Of a DNA stretch of 12,485 bases, positions 1-5,612 are shown piece by piece (position 1 is the stretch's first letter; each line of letters begins with the position of its first letter). The stretch spans positions 1 through 12,485 of the forward strand of contig JBAYOW010000053.1 in NCBI GenBank assembly GCA_041678005.1, written 5' to 3'. This DNA comes from Sulfurivermis sp041678005 (GTDB lineage: Bacteria > Pseudomonadota > Gammaproteobacteria > Thiohalomonadales > Thiohalomonadaceae). The translations under genes and the position numbers were made by a program. The notes beneath the pieces were generated by a model, which saw only the letters and a program-made list of their open reading frames with translations, was not told where the DNA came from and did no database searches.

Positions 1-51
1 AAGTGTAGGTTGTTCTGGTGTAGGTTTTGTGAAAGATGACAACCTACACTT
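1..51. repeat. Inverted repeat with three GTGTAGGTT copies (att-like)
   Basis: Perfect 13-bp arms AAGTGTAGGTTGT (1-13) and ACAACCTACACTT (39-51) enclose 25 nt. GTGTAGGTT occurs at 3-11 and 18-26 in direct orientation and at 41-49 inverted. The same design, with TGTAAC as the hexamer, recurs at 1915-1960 just before the second integrase fragment. This fits binding sites of a tyrosine recombinase. A transcription terminator on the plus strand (five T at 50-54) is less likely because the loop is long. Confidence 0.55.
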
Positions 52-56
52 TTTCC

Positions 57-152
57 GTTGCGTAGGACAAACTGACATCAATTCAAGAGGATGCCAATGG
101 CAGCAGCGCAGAGTACCAAACCCATGTAATCCAGAACAGTGGAAACAGCAGG
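57..152 (+). repeat. Direct repeat copy 1: truncated integrase 5' region
   Basis: This 96-bp stretch matches 1967-2062 with five mismatches (positions 64, 65, 98, 124, 133). In the frame that reads PNPCNPEQWKQQ, the changes at 124 and 133 are third-position changes in proline codons (CCA versus CCC), which suggests coding history. Identity ends abruptly after 152, and the frame stops shortly after at TAA. It is best read as the broken head of an integrase gene belonging to the fic cassette. Confidence 0.7.
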
Positions 153-208
153 TGTCGATTTAAGCGCGCTTACGAACAAGAAACGTCTCAAATAAACGGC
201 AAACTGAA

Positions 209-1762
209 TCAAATTGGAAATTTGGGAGCGGCCTTTCCCTTCAATCCATCTTTGACAAGACGAGCCAGAAAATCCGTGAAGGGCATGATATTGTGATTTA
301 CGCTGGCTTGTTCCAATGCATCCATGTAGGTATCCCGCCGTTGCAAGGGAACAACGGTCCAGGGATAGCCTCCACTGGCCAACATCACGTTCATTAGAAA
401 TCGCCCTATGCGGCCGTTGCCGTCCATATAGGGATGGATGTACACGAAGATAAAATGCCCGAGTACGACACGAACGGACGGATCTATTTCGTCGCGCAGC
501 AGGTCAAAAAAAGCAGGCATGGCATCGCGCACAGCTTCACAACTGGGCGGTACATGCATTGACCGACGAATATAAACGGGCCCGTTGCGATAACCGGCGA
601 GATTAGCGGCGCGTAGCAATCCCGCTGTTACGCCCGGTGCAAACATTTCTCGATACCATATCCGGTGATCGTCATCAACGACGGTGCCGGGATTATTACC
701 TTGCAAGATTTTACCAACACTTCCCCGCACGGCTTGATAGGCCTGCCAGTAGCCGCGGGCGGCAAGCGCATTACGATGTTCCCTGTCATTCTCGTCTTCG
801 TCCGGATTCCAGCTACCACTGCGTACGCGCTCGATCAGTTCAGGGCTGACACGATAGCCTTCAATAGACAAGGAATGATAGGCATCTGAGACGTAAACAT
901 CTTCGACGTGTTTGAGATAGGCCTTGATGTCTTTGGGTTGGCCGGGTGCTTTGGGAAAGCGATCGATGATCTGTTCCCGCATTTCCTGCCACATCAGGCG
1001 AATGCGATTGACATAGGGGGACTGTTCCCTCGCCGCTAGTATCACCGAAATTTGTGTATCGAAGGGATCATTCTCGCGTACGTCGTATCCGGCCGCGCGC
1101 ATGGTGTTCGTGATGTCGTCAGCGATCCGCTCACGGCCAATATTGCGGAACGCGCCTGCAAGCCGCCCGGCGATGGTGCTGTGCCCGCGTTCCAGAAGCC
1201 GGTCCAGTACTTCGGATGCATCGCGCACCATCGACAGGGCGGCGCGCATATCGGTGGGGTTTTGCTGAAAATAGCCCGGCGCGCAGGCGATCAGCGCCGC
1301 TGGGAGCGAAAACAAACGCAGGCCGTTTTTTTCCACGATATCCTTGCTATCTGGCAATGCGGCCCGGATATCCAGTAGCGATGTGTTATGTGGCAAGGCC
1401 GTGATGTTATTGCGCGCCTTGATGGCCCGGACCAGTAACTGGCGCGGGACGGTCCAGTTCTCGGCATGGATTGACAGGGATTGTTCCGGCGACAGACACC
1501 AGTCGTTCCCCTTGAGATGTTGGAGATAGGCAGCGCAGAATGGCCAGAAAGCGGCATACCAGGCGGTGCTTTCGCCGGCCGTCTCGTCCGGGCGTGTAGG
1601 AACATACCAGCCCTTGATTACTTCTTGCAGAAAGCCATTGCGAAGCAGGCGCTCCCGATGGGTTCGCGTCAGGTCGGCAGAGCGTATGGCGACTGTGCCT
1701 TGTGTTTGCAGTTCGTGGAGCGCCCCCAGGGATTCGGCCAGTTTTTCAGAGGGTTTTGCCAT
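209..1762 (-). CDS. Fic-domain protein with winged-helix/AbiEi-like N-terminal half
   Basis: 517 residues. The C-terminal Fic domain has the complete active-site motif HPYMDGNGRIGR (443-454), matching HxFx(D/E)GNGRxxR. This motif transfers AMP (or another nucleotide-derived group) from a nucleotide to a protein hydroxyl. SLSIEG (297-302) fits the inhibitory (S/T)xxxE(G/N) motif and lies N-terminal to the Fic core, so it looks like a class II, self-inhibited Fic enzyme with Glu301 as the blocking residue. Residues about 5-60 resemble a winged helix, and about 60-230 resemble the body of AbiEi-type antitoxin/regulators; this half is a fold-level guess. The ATG is the only plausible start: a stop lies eight codons upstream and the next Met is residue 171. 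No strong ribosome site is seen. Three iterated sites sit directly upstream. The target protein is unknown. It could be a stand-alone toxin with built-in control, or a signalling AMPylator. Confidence 0.9.
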   Translation of the reverse strand: MAKPSEKLAESLGALHELQTQGTVAIRSADLTRTHRERLLRNGFLQEVIKGWYVPTRPDETAGESTAWYAAFWPFCAAYLQHLKGNDWCLSPEQSLSIHAENWTVPRQLLVRAIKARNNITALPHNTSLLDIRAALPDSKDIVEKNGLRLFSLPAALIACAPGYFQQNPTDMRAALSMVRDASEVLDRLLERGHSTIAGRLAGAFRNIGRERIADDITNTMRAAGYDVRENDPFDTQISVILAAREQSPYVNRIRLMWQEMREQIIDRFPKAPGQPKDIKAYLKHVEDVYVSDAYHSLSIEGYRVSPELIERVRSGSWNPDEDENDREHRNALAARGYWQAYQAVRGSVGKILQGNNPGTVVDDDHRIWYREMFAPGVTAGLLRAANLAGYRNGPVYIRRSMHVPPSCEAVRDAMPAFFDLLRDEIDPSVRVVLGHFIFVYIHPYMDGNGRIGRFLMNVMLASGGYPWTVVPLQRRDTYMDALEQASVNHNIMPFTDFLARLVKDGLKGKAAPKFPI

Positions 1763-1779
1763 GGTCTTTTGGAATAGTA

Positions 1780-1836
1780 TTCGCTAATTAAGCTGTGGTA
1801 TGTTTCGCTAATCGAGTTGTACCATGGTTCGCTTAT
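1780..1836 (-). promoter_or_regulatory. Three iterated TTCGCTAAT sites upstream of fic
   Basis: TTCGCTAAT occurs at 1780-1788 and 1804-1812, and TTCGCTTAT at 1828-1836, spaced exactly 24 nt apart. Read with the gene they are ATTAGCGAA boxes, the nearest 18 nt from the start codon. Such phased repeats usually bind a repressor. The winged-helix N-terminus of the adjacent Fic protein is the obvious candidate for autoregulation (inference). Confidence 0.6.
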
Positions 1837-1908
1837 TATGTCGAGGGGATATTCACCTGCTGAGTCGTCGACCGGAAAAGGGAAGAGGTTGAGCATCGTA
1901 AGGGCTTA

Positions 1909-1931
1909 AAAAACTGTAACTTGAAGTGTAA
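1909..1931. repeat. 23-bp direct repeat, left copy (putative att site)
   Basis: Matches 4389-4411 with one mismatch (T at 1921, C at 4401). The core reads AAACTGTAAC-Y-TGAAGTGTAA. The two copies bracket the integrase remnant and hipBA, as attL and attR would. The site also contains a 12-nt-period direct repeat of TGTAAC. Confidence 0.6.
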
Positions 1932-1960
1932 CCTTTGCTGAAATCCGAAAAGTTACACTT
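1924..1960. repeat. Inverted repeat preceding the second integrase fragment
   Basis: AAGTGTAAC (1924-1932) and GTTACACTT (1952-1960) are perfect 9-bp arms around 19 nt. Placement relative to the following integrase fragment is the same as for the 1-51 repeat, within one base. The left arm overlaps the 23-bp direct repeat. Confidence 0.6.
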
Positions 1961-1966
1961 ATTTTC

Positions 1967-2062
1967 GTTGCGTCTGACAAACTGACATCAATTCAAGAGG
2001 ATGCCAACGGCAGCAGCGCAGAGTACCAAACCCCTGTAATCCCGAACAGTGGAAACAGCAGG
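1967..2062 (+). repeat. Direct repeat copy 2: integrase 5' region
   Basis: Second copy of the 57-152 sequence (91 of 96 bases identical). Unlike copy 1 it runs on without a break into further integrase-like coding sequence, so this is the more complete copy. Confidence 0.75.
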
Positions 2063-2378
2063 AACGGGAGCAAGCCCAGGAATTGGAACTGGGACAACGA
2101 GAGTCAGTTGAGAAGCTCGTAGAACTCTACCTAACCCAATATATCGAAGACCGGAAATCTCCAGGCGAAAGGTCGTCGCCGGAGCACGAAAACCGAAAGG
2201 TCAGTCTGAGACGCGCAGAACCCTCTATGGCGATGTGATTCCCAAGCTGGGGGAGATGCCGGCAAATGCCGTCACGCGAAAGACTGTGGTGGATATGATC
2301 ATGGCAATTGTTCAACGTGGGGCAAATGTTCAAGCAGCTGGACAGAGTGTCGTACCGGAGAAGTCTGCAATGCAGTAG
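1978..2378 (+). pseudogene. Remnant of P4-type tyrosine integrase (N-terminal/core-binding part)
   Basis: No intact reading frame remains. One frame gives NPEQWKQQEREQAQELELG followed by VEKLVELYLTQYIEDRKSPG. Around 2161-2172 the recognisable protein moves to a second frame, giving TLYGDVIPKLGEMPANAVTR and KTVVDMIMAIVQRGANVQA, ending at TAG 2376-2378. The segment with IPKLG.MPANAVTR..VV..I..IV.RGA.VQA is typical of the SAM-like core-binding domain of P4-family integrases (DUF4102 type). The catalytic domain with the R...HxxR...Y residues is absent. The start of the original gene is unclear, and an in-frame TGA at 1975 marks the limit of the open frame. It faces hipA tail to tail. Confidence 0.75.
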
Positions 2379-2476
2379 GCAGTGGTTACAGAAGTGGGCG
2401 GATCATCTGGGCTCGCTCATTGGAACTGGTTGAGGCCGCACCCGCTTCTTTCGTTAGACTTGAAACGGAAAACGGA

Positions 2477-3805
2477 CTATTCAATTACCACTTTCACAAT
2501 CATTTTTGCATCGATTTCCAGTTGCTCAGCCTGTTGCAGGGCCAGATCCGAGATCTTGTGCAGCATGGCGCGCTCTTCCTCAATGTAGTTGGGCAGAGAC
2601 AGTAATGTCGGCAGCTGGATTCGGAGTGCTTTGATCATCCGGTTCATCTCACGCACCAGAAGGCGGCGTTCTATGCCGCAGCGGTCGGAAAAGTCTGCCC
2701 AATCAAAGGCACGGACTTTAGTCATGTCGAACTCATCACCTATGGCCATGGCAAATTCGTGTTCGATATCCGGGTAGATACACACCGAAACCAGGTCGTA
2801 AGCAGGGGCGAGGCGTAGGCCACCCGGCTCGACCATAAACGAGATGTTTTTGCCATGGGCATCACTGTTGCCGATCAGGTATTGCAGAATCGCCCAACGG
2901 ATCAGCGCCATGCGCGTGGCCGCTTGAGACTGGGTGAGTGGAGCGATGGAGAAGAGCTTCTCGAAACTGACGCCGTCCCGAATATTGGCGACATCACGCC
3001 CATTGCCGAAATTGCGTTCATATTTGTGGCTGACGCTGAAATTGAGCACCTGGCAGCTATCCACCGCATGTAAACGCTCGACATGGCGATTGTGTTTGAT
3101 GCGGTCGAAGCGTTTAACTATCAATATCGGCTCCGGTGCTCGTAGAATCTCCACCTCGACCGAGGGTATACCGAGCGCGGCAGCCAGCTTCAAGCAAAAG
3201 TGCTCATTGGCCACCAGCCTGGAAAGCTTTGGGTTTATTGGCTCCGGTTTGAGGATATGGGTTGAAGCCAGCTGACCTTCCACCAGGAAGAGCCTTCCTT
3301 CCTCATCAACATAGACCGCCAGTTTATCCTGGTAGCCGGCGATGGACATGCGTACCCGGCCGTCCCATACATTGAATGGACGATTGGCCCGGTCATGGAT
3401 GCGCTCGGAGAGCTCTTCAAAGGTTACTTCACGCACGATCGGTTCAAGCTGGGCCGGTACGGTGCTTTCAGGCAATAGGGCAAGCGCACCTGTACTCTCC
3501 TGGCCCAGCCAGCGCAGCAGACCAAACAGGTTGCCTTTTGAGACCGTGTGCGCTGCAGCAGCATCCTCCAGGGCTTTGCCCTCGGGCAGCAGATTTTCAA
3601 AGAATCGGCGTACGTTGACTGAGTGCAGTTCATCGGTTTGGTTATCCGGACGCCGAAGTGGGAGGGCGGGGGAGATTGGATAAGCGTAGCTATTCGTCAT
3701 CCATGTCTGTTCGTATTCAAAAGAGAAGCGCCCGGTATCGTCGTGATAGCTTAGGGTGCCAACCTGTTGTTCACCAATCCAGGCGGAAAGGCCGTGGGTT
3801 GTCAT
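2477..3805 (-). CDS. hipA: HipA-family serine/threonine kinase toxin
   Basis: 442 residues, close to E. coli HipA (440). The N-terminal HipA_N domain spans about 5-110 and the kinase-like core about 150-400. Key features are the flexible loop SIAGYQDK (154-161), whose Ser154 corresponds to the autophosphorylated Ser150 of E. coli; ILKPE with Lys186 for ATP; NEHFCLKLAAALGIP (200-214); the catalytic segment GNSDAHGKN (312-320) with Asp315; and APAYDLVS (333-340) with the metal-binding Asp337. All catalytic residues look intact. The E. coli enzyme phosphorylates glutamyl-tRNA synthetase and drives persistence; the target here could differ among aminoacyl-tRNA synthetases. The start ATG overlaps the hipB stop by 4 nt (ATGA), implying coupled translation. 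The 3' end meets a decayed integrase on the other strand. Confidence 0.94.
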   Translation of the reverse strand: MTTHGLSAWIGEQQVGTLSYHDDTGRFSFEYEQTWMTNSYAYPISPALPLRRPDNQTDELHSVNVRRFFENLLPEGKALEDAAAAHTVSKGNLFGLLRWLGQESTGALALLPESTVPAQLEPIVREVTFEELSERIHDRANRPFNVWDGRVRMSIAGYQDKLAVYVDEEGRLFLVEGQLASTHILKPEPINPKLSRLVANEHFCLKLAAALGIPSVEVEILRAPEPILIVKRFDRIKHNRHVERLHAVDSCQVLNFSVSHKYERNFGNGRDVANIRDGVSFEKLFSIAPLTQSQAATRMALIRWAILQYLIGNSDAHGKNISFMVEPGGLRLAPAYDLVSVCIYPDIEHEFAMAIGDEFDMTKVRAFDWADFSDRCGIERRLLVREMNRMIKALRIQLPTLLSLPNYIEEERAMLHKISDLALQQAEQLEIDAKMIVKVVIE

Positions 3806-4095
3806 AATGACTGACTCTTGATGGCGGCAATTGCCTGGGGTTGTTCGGATTTTGGTACCGCCAGCAGGGTTAGTCCCAGTTGCTGTGCAACCGCCAATGC
3901 CTTGTCCAGGCCGACGGAACGGCTGCCATTTTCAAGATCAGAGAGCAGCTGAACTGAAACACCACACAGCGCAGCGGCATCATCGATGCGCAGTTGTTGT
4001 TGCGTACGCAGGCTCCGTACAAACGCGCCAAACGCCTCAACCGAATCGACGACTGGGGAGGCTGGCAGTGGTAAGGGCATAATTTTTCTGGCCAT
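3802..4095 (-). CDS. hipB: HipB-like antitoxin, Xre-family HTH regulator
   Basis: 97 residues from the ATG at 4095. This start is chosen over one at 4146 because GGAGGAA lies just upstream of it (complement of about 4100-4106) and because the upstream start would fall inside the -35 box. A helix-turn-helix domain spans about 22-79, with TQQQLRIDDAAALCGVSVQ (31-49) as the first helices and LLSDLENGSRSVGLDKALAV following, the standard Xre pattern. A short tail (80-97) follows. In the HipBA family HipB neutralises HipA and represses the operon. It is the first gene of the pair and is slightly longer than E. coli HipB (88). Confidence 0.92.
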   Translation of the reverse strand: MARKIMPLPLPASPVVDSVEAFGAFVRSLRTQQQLRIDDAAALCGVSVQLLSDLENGSRSVGLDKALAVAQQLGLTLLAVPKSEQPQAIAAIKSQSL

Positions 4096-4116
4096 AAAGT
4101 TCCTCCAATACAAGAA

Positions 4117-4139
4117 ATTATCGGCCGATGTTGGATAAT
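4117..4139. promoter_or_regulatory. Putative HipB operator
   Basis: ATTATC (4117-4122) and GATAAT (4134-4139) form a perfect inverted repeat with 11 nt between arms, covering the -10 box and most of the spacer. The E. coli HipB operator is TATCC-N8-GGATA, so the half-site sequence is similar. One arm is the -10 box itself, so binding would block RNA polymerase. Confidence 0.6.
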
Positions 4140-4146
4140 AAGTCAA
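4117..4146 (-). promoter_or_regulatory. hipBA promoter
   Basis: On the minus strand TTGACT (4141-4146) and GATAAT (4117-4122) are separated by 18 nt. Each matches the sigma70 consensus at 5 of 6 positions. Transcription would begin near 4110, about 15 nt before the hipB ATG. Confidence 0.65.
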
Positions 4147-4388
4147 TAGTTACTTAAAGACGAGAAATATACATGGATTAGTGGGTGCTGTATAATATAT
4201 TTATTAAATGTGAGAAACAAAGGTGGCCGAAGCTGATTATAGGCGATGAGCACCCAAAGTGGGGGTTGGTGTGCGGTTGTCGGGTGCCTGGGGATGCGAC
4301 AGGAATCGGGTTGATAATATGTGGCTATATACCTCTAATAAATTACAGGGAACGGGCTACGGATTAACTACGAATCAGCCAAGCTTCG

Positions 4389-4411
4389 AAAAACTGTAAC
4401 CTGAAGTGTAA
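4389..4411. repeat. 23-bp direct repeat, right copy (putative att site)
   Basis: Pairs with 1909-1931 (one mismatch). No inverted arm follows on the right, unlike the left copies, so this marks the right end of the accessory block. Everything beyond it looks like core chromosome. Confidence 0.6.
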
Positions 4412-4436
4412 TTTTTATGTTGTGTTCTTAAAAATA

Positions 4437-4478
4437 TCCTTGTTAAACAAGGACGCAACACCTGTGCATAATAGGTGT
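4437..4478. promoter_or_regulatory. Two adjacent palindromes upstream of the PilZ gene
   Basis: TCCTTGTT-A-AACAAGGA (4437-4453) is a perfect 8+1+8 palindrome. ACACCT (4458-4463) and AGGTGT (4473-4478) form a second with a 9-nt centre that contains CATAAT (4467-4472), a 5 of 6 match to a -10 box. This looks like a repressor-controlled promoter, but no good -35 is present at normal spacing. Confidence 0.4.
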
Positions 4479-4622
4479 ATGTTCAGTCAGGTGATCTGCG
4501 GGGTGTGCTGATCCAGACGGCAGAAAAATAGCGAAAAATGGTACTGGCTGTGAACGCTTGAGTGTGTAGTATTGGGATTTTGCTGAATTGTTTGTTCAAA
4601 CATGTGCACTAAGGAGGTTGGT

Positions 4623-4916
4623 ATGGGCCGGGAGTATGACGAAAAACGCAATTTTATGCGCATGTATATGGACTGCCCGATGAAATTTGCCCGAGCAGAT
4701 GGAAGTGAGCACGAGGCAGTGGCGCGCGACCTTAGTAGTAGTGGCCTGGGTTTTACTACTGATCAGGATTTGCGGATGGGGGAGGTATTGATTGTGCAGC
4801 TTGTCTTGACGCAGAACGTAGTAGAACCGTTGCGAGCCGAGGCCGAGGTGATCCGCATACAAGCTATGTCGGCCGGTGTGTACGATATCGGCGTAGAAAT
4901 TAAAAAATTTCTCTAA
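4623..4916 (+). CDS. Single-domain PilZ protein (c-di-GMP receptor)
   Basis: 97 residues. The start ATG at 4623 is chosen because AAGGAGG lies 5 nt upstream; an ATG at 4602 would add seven residues but precedes that site. The c-di-GMP binding signature is complete: RNFMR (9-13) fits RxxxR and DLSSSG (36-41) fits (D/N)xSxxG, followed by the beta-barrel pattern of PilZ up to the C-terminus. No other domain is present, so it should act in the cytoplasm by binding the second messenger and then a partner protein. Targets of such small PilZ proteins include pili, flagellar motors and polysaccharide export; nothing nearby points to one. It stands alone between two structured spacers and is probably transcribed on its own. 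Confidence 0.9.
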   Translation: MGREYDEKRNFMRMYMDCPMKFARADGSEHEAVARDLSSSGLGFTTDQDLRMGEVLIVQLVLTQNVVEPLRAEAEVIRIQAMSAGVYDIGVEIKKFL

Positions 4917-4983
4917 TTTGTCTGGGGATGCGTGGTGACAGATCGGCTCCAGGTGATTTTATTGTGAAGTTTTCACCCCTGCC

Positions 4984-5026
4984 TTCCCCTTGAGGGGGGG
5001 CTCAAGCTGTTGAAGGGTAAGGGGAA
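4984..5026. repeat. Hairpin-forming inverted repeat between PilZ and pncC
   Basis: TTCCCCTT (4984-4991) pairs with AAGGGGAA (5019-5026). Inside it CTTGAG (4989-4994) pairs with CTCAAG (5001-5006) around a run of G, so the two stems compete. No T-run follows on either strand, so a standard intrinsic terminator is doubtful. It could be an attenuating or mRNA-stabilising structure after the PilZ gene. Confidence 0.4.
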
Positions 5027-5118
5027 TGCGTAGTTTATAGTTTTAGCTGGACATTTAGAGCAAGCTATTAAACATAGTAATATCCAGGCAGGCAGTTATT
5101 CAGAGGCTTCCGGGTTTT

Positions 5119-5610
5119 ATGCTTGATGAGCAGACATTGCAGTCGTTGGCTGGGCAGTTGGCAGCTGCTTTACAGGCACGCGATTGGCGGCTGGCGACTG
5201 CTGAGTCATGCACTGGCGGCTGGGTGGCGAAAATTTGTACAGATCTTGCTGGTAGTTCGCGGTGGTTCGAGCGTGGTTTTGTCACTTATGACAATGAGGC
5301 CAAGCAGGAGATGTTAAGTGTAGAAGCGGCAGTGTTGGCCGAACAGGGCGCGGTGAGCGAGACGGTGGTGCGACAAATGGCGACAGGTGCCTTGTTACAC
5401 AGCCATGCACAGTTAAGTCTGGCCATCAGTGGCATTGCCGGGCCTGGCGGGGCAACAGTACTCAAACCGGTGGGCATGGTTTGTTTTGCCTGGGCGGTGC
5501 GTGATGCCGGGGCGACAAGTGCTACCCATTATTTTCAGGGCGATCGCGATGCGGTACGGCGGCAGGCGGTAGCAGTGGCCTTGCAAGGTTCACTGGATGT
5601 CCTTAGGTAG
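5119..5610 (+). CDS. pncC: Nicotinamide-nucleotide amidohydrolase (CinA C-terminal type)
   Basis: 163 residues, the length of stand-alone PncC/YgaD proteins without the N-terminal competence domain of full CinA. The enzyme deamidates nicotinamide mononucleotide to nicotinate mononucleotide, recycling the NMN released by NAD-dependent DNA ligase. Visible motifs are TAESCTGG (27-34) with the likely nucleophile Ser30, FVTYDNEAK (54-62) with Tyr57 and Lys62 as the expected catalytic partners, and SGIAGPGG (104-111) followed by KPVG (116-119). No strong ribosome site precedes the ATG; AGAGG lies about 13 nt upstream. It is separated from thpR by 2 nt and sits upstream of recA, as in many gammaproteobacteria where the gene is still called cinA. 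Confidence 0.93.
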   Translation: MLDEQTLQSLAGQLAAALQARDWRLATAESCTGGWVAKICTDLAGSSRWFERGFVTYDNEAKQEMLSVEAAVLAEQGAVSETVVRQMATGALLHSHAQLSLAISGIAGPGGATVLKPVGMVCFAWAVRDAGATSATHYFQGDRDAVRRQAVAVALQGSLDVLR

Positions 5611-5612
5611 AC

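Larger units (their letters stand above)
1..4411. mobile_element. Accessory block of two stacked integrase-toxin cassettes (putative)
   Basis: Seen: the order is inverted repeat, integrase 5' fragment (57-152), fic; then inverted repeat, longer integrase remnant (1967-2378), hipA-hipB; then a lone copy of the boundary repeat (4389-4411). Core chromosomal genes begin only to the right of this. P4-type integrases commonly sit just inside one attachment site of an island. Inference: two related elements inserted in tandem at the same site, with cargo kept and integrases decayed. The left edge of the window may cut the block, so its true left limit is unknown. No transposase or transposon-type terminal inverted repeats were seen. 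Confidence 0.5.
4147..4622. other. Intergenic region between hipB and the PilZ gene
   Basis: About 475 nt without a convincing gene. From left to right it holds a divergent promoter-like pair on the plus strand (TATACA at 4168-4173, 17 nt, TATAAT at 4191-4196) with no clear gene to serve; a G-rich stretch around 4256-4310; the right 23-bp repeat copy (4389-4411); two palindromes (4437-4478); and the AAGGAGG ribosome site of the PilZ gene at 4611-4617. The possible 60-residue frame at 4185-4367 shows no family resemblance and no ribosome site. Confidence 0.6.

Noticed and set aside
637..1378. Several plus-strand ORFs opposite fic
   Set aside because: They are antisense shadows of a well-supported Fic gene and show no domain resemblance or ribosome sites.
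4185..4367. Possible 60-residue plus-strand ORF between hipB and the PilZ gene
   Set aside because: No ribosome site, no recognisable family, unusual composition, and it ends just before the boundary repeat; probably chance.
1..4411. CRISPR array or insertion sequence
   Set aside because: The repeats are few, not regularly spaced at array scale, and no transposase or Cas-like protein is encoded; an integrase-type element explains them better.
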